Of a stretch of 64,000 bases of DNA, positions 26,512 to 34,344 are shown in pieces. Under the pieces are notes generated by a model. That model was not told the origin of the DNA, made no database searches, and saw only the letters and a list, made by a program, of their open reading frames with translations. This DNA is from Desulfocapsa sp050291935 (lineage in GTDB: Bacteria; Desulfobacterota; Desulfobulbia; Desulfobulbales; Desulfocapsaceae): the NCBI GenBank assembly GCA_050291935.1, contig JBNKKR010000008.1, positions 1-64,000 of the forward strand. Reading direction: 5' to 3'. The first letter of the stretch is position 1. Every line of letters begins with the position of its first letter. A program made the translations under genes and the position numbers.

Positions 26512-28029
26512 TTACCCCTCCTTGTCAATCTCAATTGATGCACTAACGTCATGATCACTATTTCCCAACCTGCTTGTATCCCCTTGTACAAGCTGTAAGT
26601 GGTTGTTGATCAGGTTAGCAATATTTATCACTAGTACGTGTTCCGTAATGCCTTCTTCTCCTGCAAATTCGATTAAATGGTTAAGAGTGTCTTCGCGACC
26701 ATCAAATTGTGGGTTAAGGGAGGGTGTTTCATGGAACTCCTCCTGTTTGAAAATGGTAATGATCGAATCAACTTGCAGTGCTACAAGGTGCCCGTTATTT
26801 CGACAAATAATAAGTCTTGAGTTCTGCTCAACGGATTGGGATTTTGTAAAATTATAAAAAGTCCGTAGATTGACCACCGGAAGAATTTGGCCGCGCAGAT
26901 TTAAGATTTGGGCGTCAAATCCCTGGGCACCGGGGAGGGAGAAAATTTTATCTTGTTCAATGATTTCCTGTACATCCTTTAGTTCGATGGCGAATTTTTT
27001 CTCGATAGAAAAGATGAGATAGCAGTTTTCTGTTATCAGATGTCTCGACTCGGCAATTCGAATTTCAAGTTGTTCCTGATCTTCACTCTTCATGCGAGCC
27101 ATTGATTCCAAAAGGTTTTTTTGGGAGCTGACAAGGCTGATCACATCAAGAAGTAAAATATTTCTGCCGGGTTGTGGTTCATATACGCCTGTTACTGAAT
27201 CGTCTTGTTGGGGAGTGGGGAGGATTTTTTCATTACAGACTGTGAGAATTTCGTGGATTGCATCAATTATTATTCCAAAATTCAGGGTATCTGTGGTCAA
27301 TACCAGAATGCGGTTGGACTCTTTGGGCTCTCTTTGGGAGTACTCATGGAGTAGGCTGCCGGCATCCATAACCGGGATAGTGTGACCCCGCAGTTGCAGT
27401 GCCCCTTCCAGGTGGCCGGTTTTGAATGTGTCATCTATATTGCTTAAAAAAGTGAGTTCGCGGGTGAACTCCACAGGAATACCATACTCAGTGTCTTGAG
27501 AGGAAAAGATAACATAGCGGGAGTAGGTACGAGTTTCATTTTCCACGCTGCTAAGACCAGCTTCCTCATTTTCAATGGCAAGTAAGGTGTCTTCGGGAAA
27601 GAGCTTATCTAGATTCAGCACTTCAAGGGTTCGTCGCTCATTTTTCAGCGTAATTAGAGAAGAAATAACAGACGCTTTTGATTGCAGGGCGGGTTGGATG
27701 GGGGTGAGAAAGGATTCATCCACCCGCAGTACTTCCTGGATATCTTCAAAAAGCAGGCCAAATGTTTGCCCGCAAAGGTTGACCACGGCAATTTTTGCAT
27801 CTTTTTGATACTCTGCTGATTGAGATATCCCCAGTCGTTTCTTCATATTCAAAATAGGGATGACCTGGTCACGCAGATGCATAATGCCTTCAAGGAAGGA
27901 AACACTGGCAGGAAGTGGTTGAATCTTCTCTGCAATGGTTGTGGCTTCCGAAACACTATTTGCCGCAATGGCGATTTCCAGCCCCTGGTCTCGGTCTAGA
28001 ATAAACGAAGCAAAAAGTTGTTCCGCCAT
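26512..28029 (-). CDS. Triple-CheW-domain chemotaxis coupling protein
   Basis: A 505-residue protein with three CheW-like modules (about 1-150, 168-310, 335-480). Each shows the CheW pattern of an N-terminal strand set and an LRGxxxPV motif: LRDQVIPILNM, LRGHTIPVMDA and LRGQILPVVNL. CheW normally links chemoreceptors to CheA; a tandem protein could scaffold several partners. It is co-transcribed with the soluble chemoreceptor at 23079. No standard cheA is in the window. Confidence 0.88.
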   Translation of the reverse strand: MAEQLFASFILDRDQGLEIAIAANSVSEATTIAEKIQPLPASVSFLEGIMHLRDQVIPILNMKKRLGISQSAEYQKDAKIAVVNLCGQTFGLLFEDIQEVLRVDESFLTPIQPALQSKASVISSLITLKNERRTLEVLNLDKLFPEDTLLAIENEEAGLSSVENETRTYSRYVIFSSQDTEYGIPVEFTRELTFLSNIDDTFKTGHLEGALQLRGHTIPVMDAGSLLHEYSQREPKESNRILVLTTDTLNFGIIIDAIHEILTVCNEKILPTPQQDDSVTGVYEPQPGRNILLLDVISLVSSQKNLLESMARMKSEDQEQLEIRIAESRHLITENCYLIFSIEKKFAIELKDVQEIIEQDKIFSLPGAQGFDAQILNLRGQILPVVNLRTFYNFTKSQSVEQNSRLIICRNNGHLVALQVDSIITIFKQEEFHETPSLNPQFDGREDTLNHLIEFAGEEGITEHVLVINIANLINNHLQLVQGDTSRLGNSDHDVSASIEIDKEG

Positions 28030-28436
28030 GATTCCCGTCCTTTTATTGCGTAAAAAAATAAATTTAACTCATTTCTGTAACACCTGGTGAAAGTGTATCA
28101 TTTGCTATTTGCTAAATTCAAATTAAAATCACTGATTTTTTTTTCAATAAATCAAGATGATATAGTAAATTCTTTTGTTTTCAGCTCCTTTTACAAGAAA
28201 AGAGATACATTGTAGGGTGCATTATTTTTTTTACCGCATAATGAAATGAAAAGAATAGATGGGAATATCGGAACTGACCCAAGAAAGGAAAACCCTATGC
28301 ACGGCAGGGGAATCCCCTATGTTGAAAAGGCGCCATTTTCCCTGACAACATCCAAAAAAAAAGACCACAGAAGTACAACAAGGGGAAAATAAAGAACATG
28401 GTGCCTATTGCTTCGTGTAGGTTTATAGTGTTTGCC
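28030..28436. other. Gene-free region between the CheW-like gene and the MFS gene
   Basis: An A+T-rich intergenic stretch between divergent genes. The only clear structure is a small palindrome AGGGG-AAT-CCCCT (28306-28318). It presumably holds both divergent promoters; I cannot place them with confidence. Confidence 0.4.
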
Positions 28437-29609
28437 ATGAATCGACAGATATTAACAATACTGTTTCTTTCCGTTTTTATCGCTCTTCTTGGGATCGGTA
28501 TCATTGTTCCGGTGATGCCGGATTTTGCCACACGACTCGGGGCCAGTGGTACGGCTCTTGGATTGATAATCGCCGCCTTTTCCCTTACCCGTGGGTTCTT
28601 CCAACCGGTGGTGGGAGCTCTTTCAGACCACTGGGGACGTAAGGGATTTCTCGTTGCAGGACTCTTTGTCTACGCCTTGGTTGGGTTGCTTATTCCAAAA
28701 GCCGTTTCGGTAAATAACCTAATACTCATTCGCTCATTCCACGGTTTTGGCTCGGCAATGATCGTGCCGGTGGCAATGGCATACGTCAGCGAACTGGCAC
28801 CAACGGGGCACGAAGGCCGCTATATGGGGCTGCTCAATATAGCCATCTTTACTGGTATCGGAAGCGGTCCAATGCTGGGTGGTTTTTTTGCTGATCTTTG
28901 GGGAATGGCCTCGGCCTTTTACGTTATGTCTGCTCTTAGCTTTGGCGCCTTTGTTCTGGTGTTATTACGTATGCCGCTGATGGCTGACAAAGTACAGCAA
29001 AATAGATCCAGGACCGGTATCTTCGCGGGAATGATAAAGGTTTTTAGCAGGCAGCGTGCCAATGGAATTCTTTTGACTCGAATGGCGACGATGATCATTA
29101 TGGTGCCGACAATGGCCTTTTTACCACTCTTGATGCATCAACGGTTTACTTCCTCAGGTACTATGATAGGCATGGTGATAGCGGGCCGTACCTTGACCAA
29201 TGCTATACTCCAAACACCATTTGGCCGGATGGCTGATCGGCGCGATAAAATCGCATTGTTGATTCTCGGGTGTTTGATTATTAGCACGACGATTATACTC
29301 GTTCCCCTGGCAAAGGATTTCAAACAGTTTTTGATACTGTTTGTTGTCATTGGCGCGGGGGAAGCACTGATCTGGCCAACCCTTGGTGCCCTGGCCACAG
29401 AGGAGGGGCGACTGTTTGGTCATGGCACCATAATGGGGGTGTACAATCTTGCGATGAGCGTCGGCATTTTTATCGGTTCACTTGCTGCCGGGTGGGTTAT
29501 GGATCATATCAGTCTGGAGTGGTCATTTTACTCGGCTGGAATTCTGGTTATGAGTTTAAGCCTTGTTGGTACAGCGATGATTCGTTTGGCACCTGACCAC
29601 CACGATTGA
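28437..29609 (+). CDS. MFS transporter (DHA1/TetA-like)
   Basis: A 390-residue twelve-helix exporter-type MFS protein. The family signature A is visible as GALSDHWGRKGFLVAG in the loop between helices 2 and 3, with a second-half copy FGRMADRRDKIALL. The start MNRQILTILFLSVF at 28437 is preferred; an upstream ATG at 28398 adds 13 residues. Likely a proton-driven drug or metabolite efflux pump; the substrate is unknown. Confidence 0.88.
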   Translation: MNRQILTILFLSVFIALLGIGIIVPVMPDFATRLGASGTALGLIIAAFSLTRGFFQPVVGALSDHWGRKGFLVAGLFVYALVGLLIPKAVSVNNLILIRSFHGFGSAMIVPVAMAYVSELAPTGHEGRYMGLLNIAIFTGIGSGPMLGGFFADLWGMASAFYVMSALSFGAFVLVLLRMPLMADKVQQNRSRTGIFAGMIKVFSRQRANGILLTRMATMIIMVPTMAFLPLLMHQRFTSSGTMIGMVIAGRTLTNAILQTPFGRMADRRDKIALLILGCLIISTTIILVPLAKDFKQFLILFVVIGAGEALIWPTLGALATEEGRLFGHGTIMGVYNLAMSVGIFIGSLAAGWVMDHISLEWSFYSAGILVMSLSLVGTAMIRLAPDHHD

Positions 29610-29623
29610 CTTTTTGGAAGAAG

Positions 29624-30286
29624 CTATTCTAAAAATGCACAAATAGAATCCGTATCACTTCGTTCTGTACGATATGCATTTGCAGGAGAATCCATATCCG
29701 GATATCCAAGGGAAAGCCCTAGGATTAAGCGTTTTGTATCAGGAATACCGAGGTGTTCTTTAACTTCTTTTGCATAATCTGTTACAAATGCTTGGGGAAC
29801 AGTGGCAAATCCCATTGCGTTGGCGGCAAGCATTAGACTTTGGGCAAAGAGTCCCATATCAAAAAGAGACCATTGACTTAGCGTTGCATCCTGGAAGAGG
29901 TATATGGCATGGGGTGCGTGGTAAAAGTTGAAATTGGCCTTTTTGGCCTTAATGACCATCTCCGGATCTCGCAGATCAATGCCAGTAAGTTCTTTTCGTT
30001 TATTCATCAGATAGTTAATTCGCTCCTGTTCTGCATCCGGCCACGATGTGGGAGCGGCAAGATCAGGGGTAGGTACTGTCTTGGCATCTAAGAGCTCGCA
30101 AAGGAGTTTAGAGAGCGATTCCTTTTTCTTCCCGGATACGACAACTGCTTCCCATGGTTGGGTGTTTTTGTATGATGGGCTCCATTGGGCTATCTCAATG
30201 AGTTTTTTAATATCCTTTTGGGGAATGGCGTCGGCGGTAAATTTACGAATACTTCTTCTTGATTGAATACATTCGATGGTTTCCAT
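29624..30286 (-). CDS. Nitroreductase family FMN-dependent oxidoreductase
   Basis: A 220-residue nitroreductase. The N-terminal IQSRRSIRKF motif binds the FMN phosphate, WSPSYKNTQPWE is the conserved flavin-contact segment, and LILGLSLGYPD is the usual C-terminal region. Family members reduce nitroaromatics, quinones or flavins with NAD(P)H. Convergent with the MFS gene, with only 14 nt between them. Confidence 0.9.
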   Translation of the reverse strand: METIECIQSRRSIRKFTADAIPQKDIKKLIEIAQWSPSYKNTQPWEAVVVSGKKKESLSKLLCELLDAKTVPTPDLAAPTSWPDAEQERINYLMNKRKELTGIDLRDPEMVIKAKKANFNFYHAPHAIYLFQDATLSQWSLFDMGLFAQSLMLAANAMGFATVPQAFVTDYAKEVKEHLGIPDTKRLILGLSLGYPDMDSPANAYRTERSDTDSICAFLE

Positions 30287-30316
30287 GGCTCCTCGTCAGT
30301 TGATATGTTGGTAGTA

Positions 30317-30372
30317 TAAAGCTGAGTTGAGCAGCTTGTCTGCTCAAACGAAACTTATGCCCTGGCGGTATA
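30317..30372 (+). repeat. Dispersed palindromic repeat, short copy A
   Basis: A 56-bp element from TAAAGCTGAG to GGCGGTATA. It contains the perfect stem TTGAGCAG / CTGCTCAA with a 5-nt loop. It is about 95% identical to the copy at 40876 (3 differences) and lies between the nitroreductase and RapZ-like genes. Confidence 0.75.
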
Positions 30373-30462
30373 TAATGAGATATAGTTCCAACCTTAAGCT
30401 GTATTTGTGATCTTGCAAGTCATGGGGGAAAAAAAGTGCTTACTGCCTGGCAAGTAGGGAGG

Positions 30463-30861
30463 TTAGTGGCTTTCTTTAGCGATGTCACGGTGAAAGCAGT
30501 GAACGGTAGGCTGTTGCGTTTTGAAAAACGTTGTTAACGCCTCGGTCACTGCCACTGACCGATGGTGGCCTCCGGTACAACCAATGCCAACCCGTAATGT
30601 ATCTTTCCCGGTTTGTTGAAACAGAGAAAGGTAATAACTGATGGTTTGCTTGAGTTGATCCAGGCAGCGACCACCTTCTTCATTTCGCAGTACGAAATCT
30701 GCAATACATTGCTCAGTGCCGTTGTGGGAACGTAACTTGGGTATATGAAAAGGGTTTTGCAGAAAACGTACATCAAAGAGCAGATTGACATCCTGCGGAG
30801 AACCATATTTATAGCCAAAGGAAAACAGTGTAACAACTGGAGGTGTTGTATTTGGGTTCAT
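30463..30861 (-). CDS. Stand-alone RapZ C-terminal domain protein
   Basis: A 132-residue protein matching only the C-terminal half of RapZ/YvcJ: LFSFGYKYGSPQDVNLLFDVRF at the start, then GCTGGHHRSVAVTEAL and HRD near the end. In E. coli RapZ this half binds small RNA and a sugar-type ligand, whereas the N-terminal P-loop domain is absent here. The start at 30861 forms an ATGA overlap with the upstream PRTase gene, so the two are co-translated. Not an obvious fragment: the ends match the domain limits. Confidence 0.88.
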   Translation of the reverse strand: MNPNTTPPVVTLFSFGYKYGSPQDVNLLFDVRFLQNPFHIPKLRSHNGTEQCIADFVLRNEEGGRCLDQLKQTISYYLSLFQQTGKDTLRVGIGCTGGHHRSVAVTEALTTFFKTQQPTVHCFHRDIAKESH

Positions 30862-31427
30862 GGATCGTTTTCCATTAATTCTTCCTGGGTAAACAGGACA
30901 GAGACATTGCAATTATCCATTTGATTGAGTTTAATAAAATTCTCAATATTGCTAATGCCGTTTCCATGGTTTGCATCAATAATAACCACTATGGAAACGA
31001 TATAAGCGCCAAACTGTATAACCTCTTCCATTGCCCGGATAAGTTGGCTGCCACTTGCCACCACATCACCCACCAAAGCAACACGGTCTCCGGCTTTAAT
31101 TCTGGACTCAATCCATTTCGGTTCGCTTAAATTTCCTTCTTTGCGCATGGAGTCCCGGATATAAAACACTCCTATTTCTTTTAAAAACGCAGCACGGCAG
31201 AGGACAGAGGCAATGGGGTGTCCTGGACCGCCAAGGGCGCATATAGTAAGGTCTTTTATCTCGTTGTAAACCAGCTCGCCAGCGAGTTTTACTCCCTGGT
31301 GTTTTAAAGAAATTTGGAAAAAGTCAAAATAGTTGGTAACAATACCTGAGGGTGTGCGGTAATGGCCTTCTGTATTGTATGCCCGCTCACGAATCAATTT
31401 TTTGAGTTCTGTTCTATGGTTATTCAT
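30858..31427 (-). CDS. Orotate phosphoribosyltransferase-like PRTase
   Basis: A 189-residue type I phosphoribosyltransferase. The PRPP-binding loop is RVALVGDVVASGSQLIRAME (about 113-132), and an N-terminal TPSGIVTNYFDFFQ segment resembles PyrE-type proteins. The PRPP loop has VASGSQ where canonical enzymes have TTGGS/TSGGS, so the activity may differ. The start ATG 31427 follows GGGAGAG. Coupled to the RapZ-like gene. Confidence 0.75.
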   Translation of the reverse strand: MNNHRTELKKLIRERAYNTEGHYRTPSGIVTNYFDFFQISLKHQGVKLAGELVYNEIKDLTICALGGPGHPIASVLCRAAFLKEIGVFYIRDSMRKEGNLSEPKWIESRIKAGDRVALVGDVVASGSQLIRAMEEVIQFGAYIVSIVVIIDANHGNGISNIENFIKLNQMDNCNVSVLFTQEELMENDP

Positions 31428-31571
31428 CAAGAGCTCTCCCTATGTAGCTATGGTACACAGGAATGAATCATATCCACCACGGAAATGCCAGAAGAAAGTT
31501 GATTTCTTATGCTATAGCCGAATGCGGAGGTCCAGTTAACCAGGCAGGAGTAAAGAAAAAATATGAATCTG

Positions 31572-32303
31572 TTACGTGCCATGCAGATGGGGTTGCTCGC
31601 CGTAAGGGTGCATATGTTTATGGCTATGTATCTGTTTTTCTGAGCAGAGAACCAACCGTTTGTCGCTAATGGTGTACAGTTGTTGGCAGGTGGACGCAAG
31701 GAAATCCAGATCGTGGGAAATAATAATATGGGCCTGATTAAGCTCCTGGAGGATGGTGATTAATCGCTCCCTGGTTTGAGGGTCAAGGTTGTTGCTCGGC
31801 TCGTCCAAAAGGAGGAGTTTGGGCTGCATGGACAGAATAGTTGCCAGAGCCACCAGTTTTTTTTCGCCACCTGAAAGTTTGTGGGTAATGCGGTCTTCAA
31901 ATCCATGTAAGCCTAGTTTGAGAAGTGTTTGCCTCGATATTTCAAGTGCTTTGTCCGGTTCAAGACCCATATTGAGTGGGCCAAAGGCTACATCTTCAAG
32001 AACTGTTGGCGAGAAAAGTTGATCATCTGAATCTTGAAAAAGAAACCCCACTTTTTGTCGTAGCCATTGGAACTCTTTTTTGCTCTGTATGGTTTTGCCC
32101 TCCACTATAATCTTGCCTGTGGTAGCAGGCAAAATTCCCATTATTACCTGGAAAAGGGTGGTTTTCCCGCAACCGTTGGGGCCAATAAGCCCCAATCGTT
32201 GCTTGTCCATGGAAAAGTTGACATGTTCCAAAAGGGGAGAGGAGTGCTTGGTATAAGAGAAACTTATATCGCAAAGGCTAAGTAACTGTTTAGTGCTTGC
32301 CAT
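31572..32303 (-). CDS. nikO: ECF-type nickel/cobalt transporter ATP-binding protein
   Basis: A 243-residue CbiO/NikO-type ATPase. Walker A GPNGCGKTT, Q-loop FLFQDSDDQLFSPTV (the DDQLF variant typical of ECF ATPases), signature LSGGEKK, Walker B LLLLDEPSNNLD and switch His in ISHD. The C-terminus is His-rich (HSHKHMHPYGEQPHLHG), consistent with nickel or cobalt. It follows the T-component gene with a 12-nt gap and lies downstream of nikR. Confidence 0.9.
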   Translation of the reverse strand: MASTKQLLSLCDISFSYTKHSSPLLEHVNFSMDKQRLGLIGPNGCGKTTLFQVIMGILPATTGKIIVEGKTIQSKKEFQWLRQKVGFLFQDSDDQLFSPTVLEDVAFGPLNMGLEPDKALEISRQTLLKLGLHGFEDRITHKLSGGEKKLVALATILSMQPKLLLLDEPSNNLDPQTRERLITILQELNQAHIIISHDLDFLASTCQQLYTISDKRLVLCSEKQIHSHKHMHPYGEQPHLHGT

Positions 32304-32314
32304 AATAACCTGGT

Positions 32315-33049
32315 TTACCACAAGAAGGGAGAGTGGGAGAATATGAGTAACAGGAGGGAGACAGTGAGCAAAACCATAAGGAGTAAATAGTCTGTACTGT
32401 CAGGTTGCCTGGGATGTAAACAAAGAAATTTCCCTGAAAAACCACGAAGAAGCATGGCCTGATGAACCCGCTCGGCTCTATTCCAGCTTTTAACAAGGGT
32501 CATGGCGAAGAGATAGCTATACGTACGGTAGGTATGGATGTTGTTTTGCGGGATAAAACCCCTTAAAATTGCCGCTCGATGCAAGCGTTCATATTCTTGT
32601 TCGATAATAAAAAGTTGCCTATAGGAAAAGAGAAAAAGAAAACAGAGTTTTTTGGGTATTCCCAGTTGTTCCATGCTGTGCCCAAGGCTGGTTGGCTCTA
32701 TTGTGGCTATTAATGCCAGAAAACAGAACAGGATTCCGTTCGTTTTCAGTGTAATAAGGCTTGCAAGGAGAAGCCCGTCGCAACCATTTTCGCTATAGGT
32801 CAACGGAAGTGAAAGAAAGAGAAAAATGTTAAATACATTGACCAGTAGCATTCGTTTGCAGATACGTTTTGGGTCTGGTCCCGCTAAAGAGAGAAGAATG
32901 ATGCCGACAATACAGCCGGCAATGGCTATTTCAATTTTTGTGCTAAGGGCAAGAACTAAGGAAAGGCTAAAAGCGGCAATGAGTTTTATCCTGCTGTCGC
33001 GCCTGTGTAGGATGCTGGTGCTCGAGCGAAAGGCTGTTGCTATTTTCAT
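32315..33049 (-). CDS. nikQ: ECF-type nickel/cobalt transporter transmembrane protein (CbiQ/NikQ)
   Basis: A 244-residue T-component with about five to six hydrophobic segments. The coupling motifs of the CbiQ family are present as ERLHRAAILRGF and ERVHQAMLLRGFSG, the A-R-G type helices that contact the ATPases. It lies between NikR and NikO. The substrate-capturing NikM/CbiM component is not in the window. Confidence 0.9.
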   Translation of the reverse strand: MKIATAFRSSTSILHRRDSRIKLIAAFSLSLVLALSTKIEIAIAGCIVGIILLSLAGPDPKRICKRMLLVNVFNIFLFLSLPLTYSENGCDGLLLASLITLKTNGILFCFLALIATIEPTSLGHSMEQLGIPKKLCFLFLFSYRQLFIIEQEYERLHRAAILRGFIPQNNIHTYRTYSYLFAMTLVKSWNRAERVHQAMLLRGFSGKFLCLHPRQPDSTDYLLLMVLLTVSLLLLIFSHSPFLW

Positions 33050-33104
33050 CTCCTTTTGCCTATAAAGCTACCCATGCTTTTGCACAAGTGAAGGGAAATG
33101 GTGT

Positions 33105-33515
33105 TCAATGGAGATGTTTGCCGGTGGAACTCATGGAGAGGCTGGTATTTCGAATACCGCGTAATGCTTGCAAACTGTCGGCCAGCTGTTGCACTTCTCC
33201 AGCTTTTCCTCTGACAATGATTACCTCCAGACAGTTGTCATGATCCATGTGAATATGGGTCGTGGAGACGATGTGGTGATGGTAGTTGTGTTGCAGTTCC
33301 GTGACTCTCTCCTGCAACTGGGACTGGTGATGGTCGTAGACCAGGGAGATAACTCCCATGACATCCTTATCCGCCGCCCATTCTTTTTCAACTGTGCGAT
33401 GGCGAATAAGATCGCGAATAGCCTCTGAACGGTTTTGATACTGACGATCTTTGATAAAGGTATCAAAATCCTCGACTAACGACTCTTCCATGGAAACGGT
33501 AAAACGTTTAAGCAT
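33105..33515 (-). CDS. nikR: Nickel-responsive transcriptional regulator NikR
   Basis: A 136-residue ribbon-helix-helix repressor. The N-terminal DNA-binding part is MLKRFTVSMEESLVEDFDTF and the C-terminal ACT-like part carries the nickel ligands in HHHIVSTTHIHMDHDNCLEVI (His, His, His, Cys). The start at ATG 33515 is preferred over a GTG at 33524. It precedes nikQ and nikO on the same strand, the expected targets. Confidence 0.95.
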   Translation of the reverse strand: MLKRFTVSMEESLVEDFDTFIKDRQYQNRSEAIRDLIRHRTVEKEWAADKDVMGVISLVYDHHQSQLQERVTELQHNYHHHIVSTTHIHMDHDNCLEVIIVRGKAGEVQQLADSLQALRGIRNTSLSMSSTGKHLH

Positions 33516-33517
33516 AT

Positions 33518-33561
33518 GTAACACCCATATTTTTTGTGTTACAGTAACATAAAACTGTTAC
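33518..33561. promoter_or_regulatory. Candidate NikR operator cluster
   Basis: Four half-sites lie directly upstream of nikR: GTAACAC (33518-33524), GTGTTAC (33536-33542), GTAACAT (33544-33550) and TGTTAC (33556-33561). The GTGTTAC/GTAACAC half-site is the one reported for NikR in delta-proteobacteria, although the spacing here differs from the N13-14 consensus. It could also affect the divergent trmO gene. Confidence 0.55.
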
Positions 33562-33645
33562 AAAGGTCAACGTTCCTAAAGGCGCTTTATTGCTTAAGGT
33601 GCAGTCTTTTATTTGAAAGTATTCACAGAGCATAAGAGGAATAGG

Positions 33646-34344
33646 GTGAAATATACAATTGAAGCAATTGGTGTGGTGCATTCCTGTTTTCGTGAAAAAT
33701 TTGGAATTCCAAGACAACCCGGACTGGTAAGAAGTGCCAGGGGGGCAATTGAAATGTTTGCCCCTTATGACCGTGAGGAGATGTACGCAAAGCTTGATCA
33801 ATTTTCTCATATATGGATCCAATTCCAGTTTCATAAAGCTGTGGAGGAAGGGTGGCGTCCCACTGTGCGTCCTCCCTGGCTTGGCGGGCAGAAACGGGTG
33901 GGGCTCTTTGCAAGCCGCACTCCCCATCGACCGAATTCCCTCGGCATGTCCGCCGTCCGCTACCATGGTTTGCGCCGGGAGAAGGGGAAAGTGTATTTGG
34001 AGATTAGTGGAATGGATCTCTTGCATGGAACACCGGTATTTGATATCAAACCTTACGTTCCCTATAGTGATATGCTTACGGCGGCAAGCAGCGGTTTTGT
34101 GCATTTTGCGGAGCAGCCGATAGAGGTCTTTTTTGTAGATGAGGCCAAAGAAGAATGTCTCCGATATAGACAAAGCACAGGAAGAAATTTGCAGCTTTTA
34201 ATTGAGGAAGTTCTGGCGCAAGATCCCAGGCCTGCCAGTCAACGCCAAAAGGAGCGGGAGTATGGCATGCTCCTTTGGGATATGAACGTCCGCTGGCTGG
34301 CTAAAGGACAACGGTTCACGGTTGTATCTATTCATCGTCCATGA
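33646..34344 (+). CDS. trmO: tRNA (t6A37)-methyltransferase TrmO (TsaA family)
   Basis: A 232-residue TrmO/YaeB protein that methylates N6-threonylcarbamoyladenosine in tRNA with SAM. Motifs: YTIEAIGVVHSCFREKFGIP, IWIQFQFH, GLFASRTPHRPNSLGMS and DLLHGTPVFDIKPYVPYSD. GTG 33646 is chosen because AAGAGG lies 6 nt upstream. The 3' end overlaps the convergent MBL gene by 17 nt. Confidence 0.93.
   Translation: MKYTIEAIGVVHSCFREKFGIPRQPGLVRSARGAIEMFAPYDREEMYAKLDQFSHIWIQFQFHKAVEEGWRPTVRPPWLGGQKRVGLFASRTPHRPNSLGMSAVRYHGLRREKGKVYLEISGMDLLHGTPVFDIKPYVPYSDMLTAASSGFVHFAEQPIEVFFVDEAKEECLRYRQSTGRNLQLLIEEVLAQDPRPASQRQKEREYGMLLWDMNVRWLAKGQRFTVVSIHRP

Noticed and set aside
28295..28531. Small hydrophobic minus-strand ORF
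   Set aside because: It overlaps the start of the MFS gene in antisense and looks like a shadow of its first helix.
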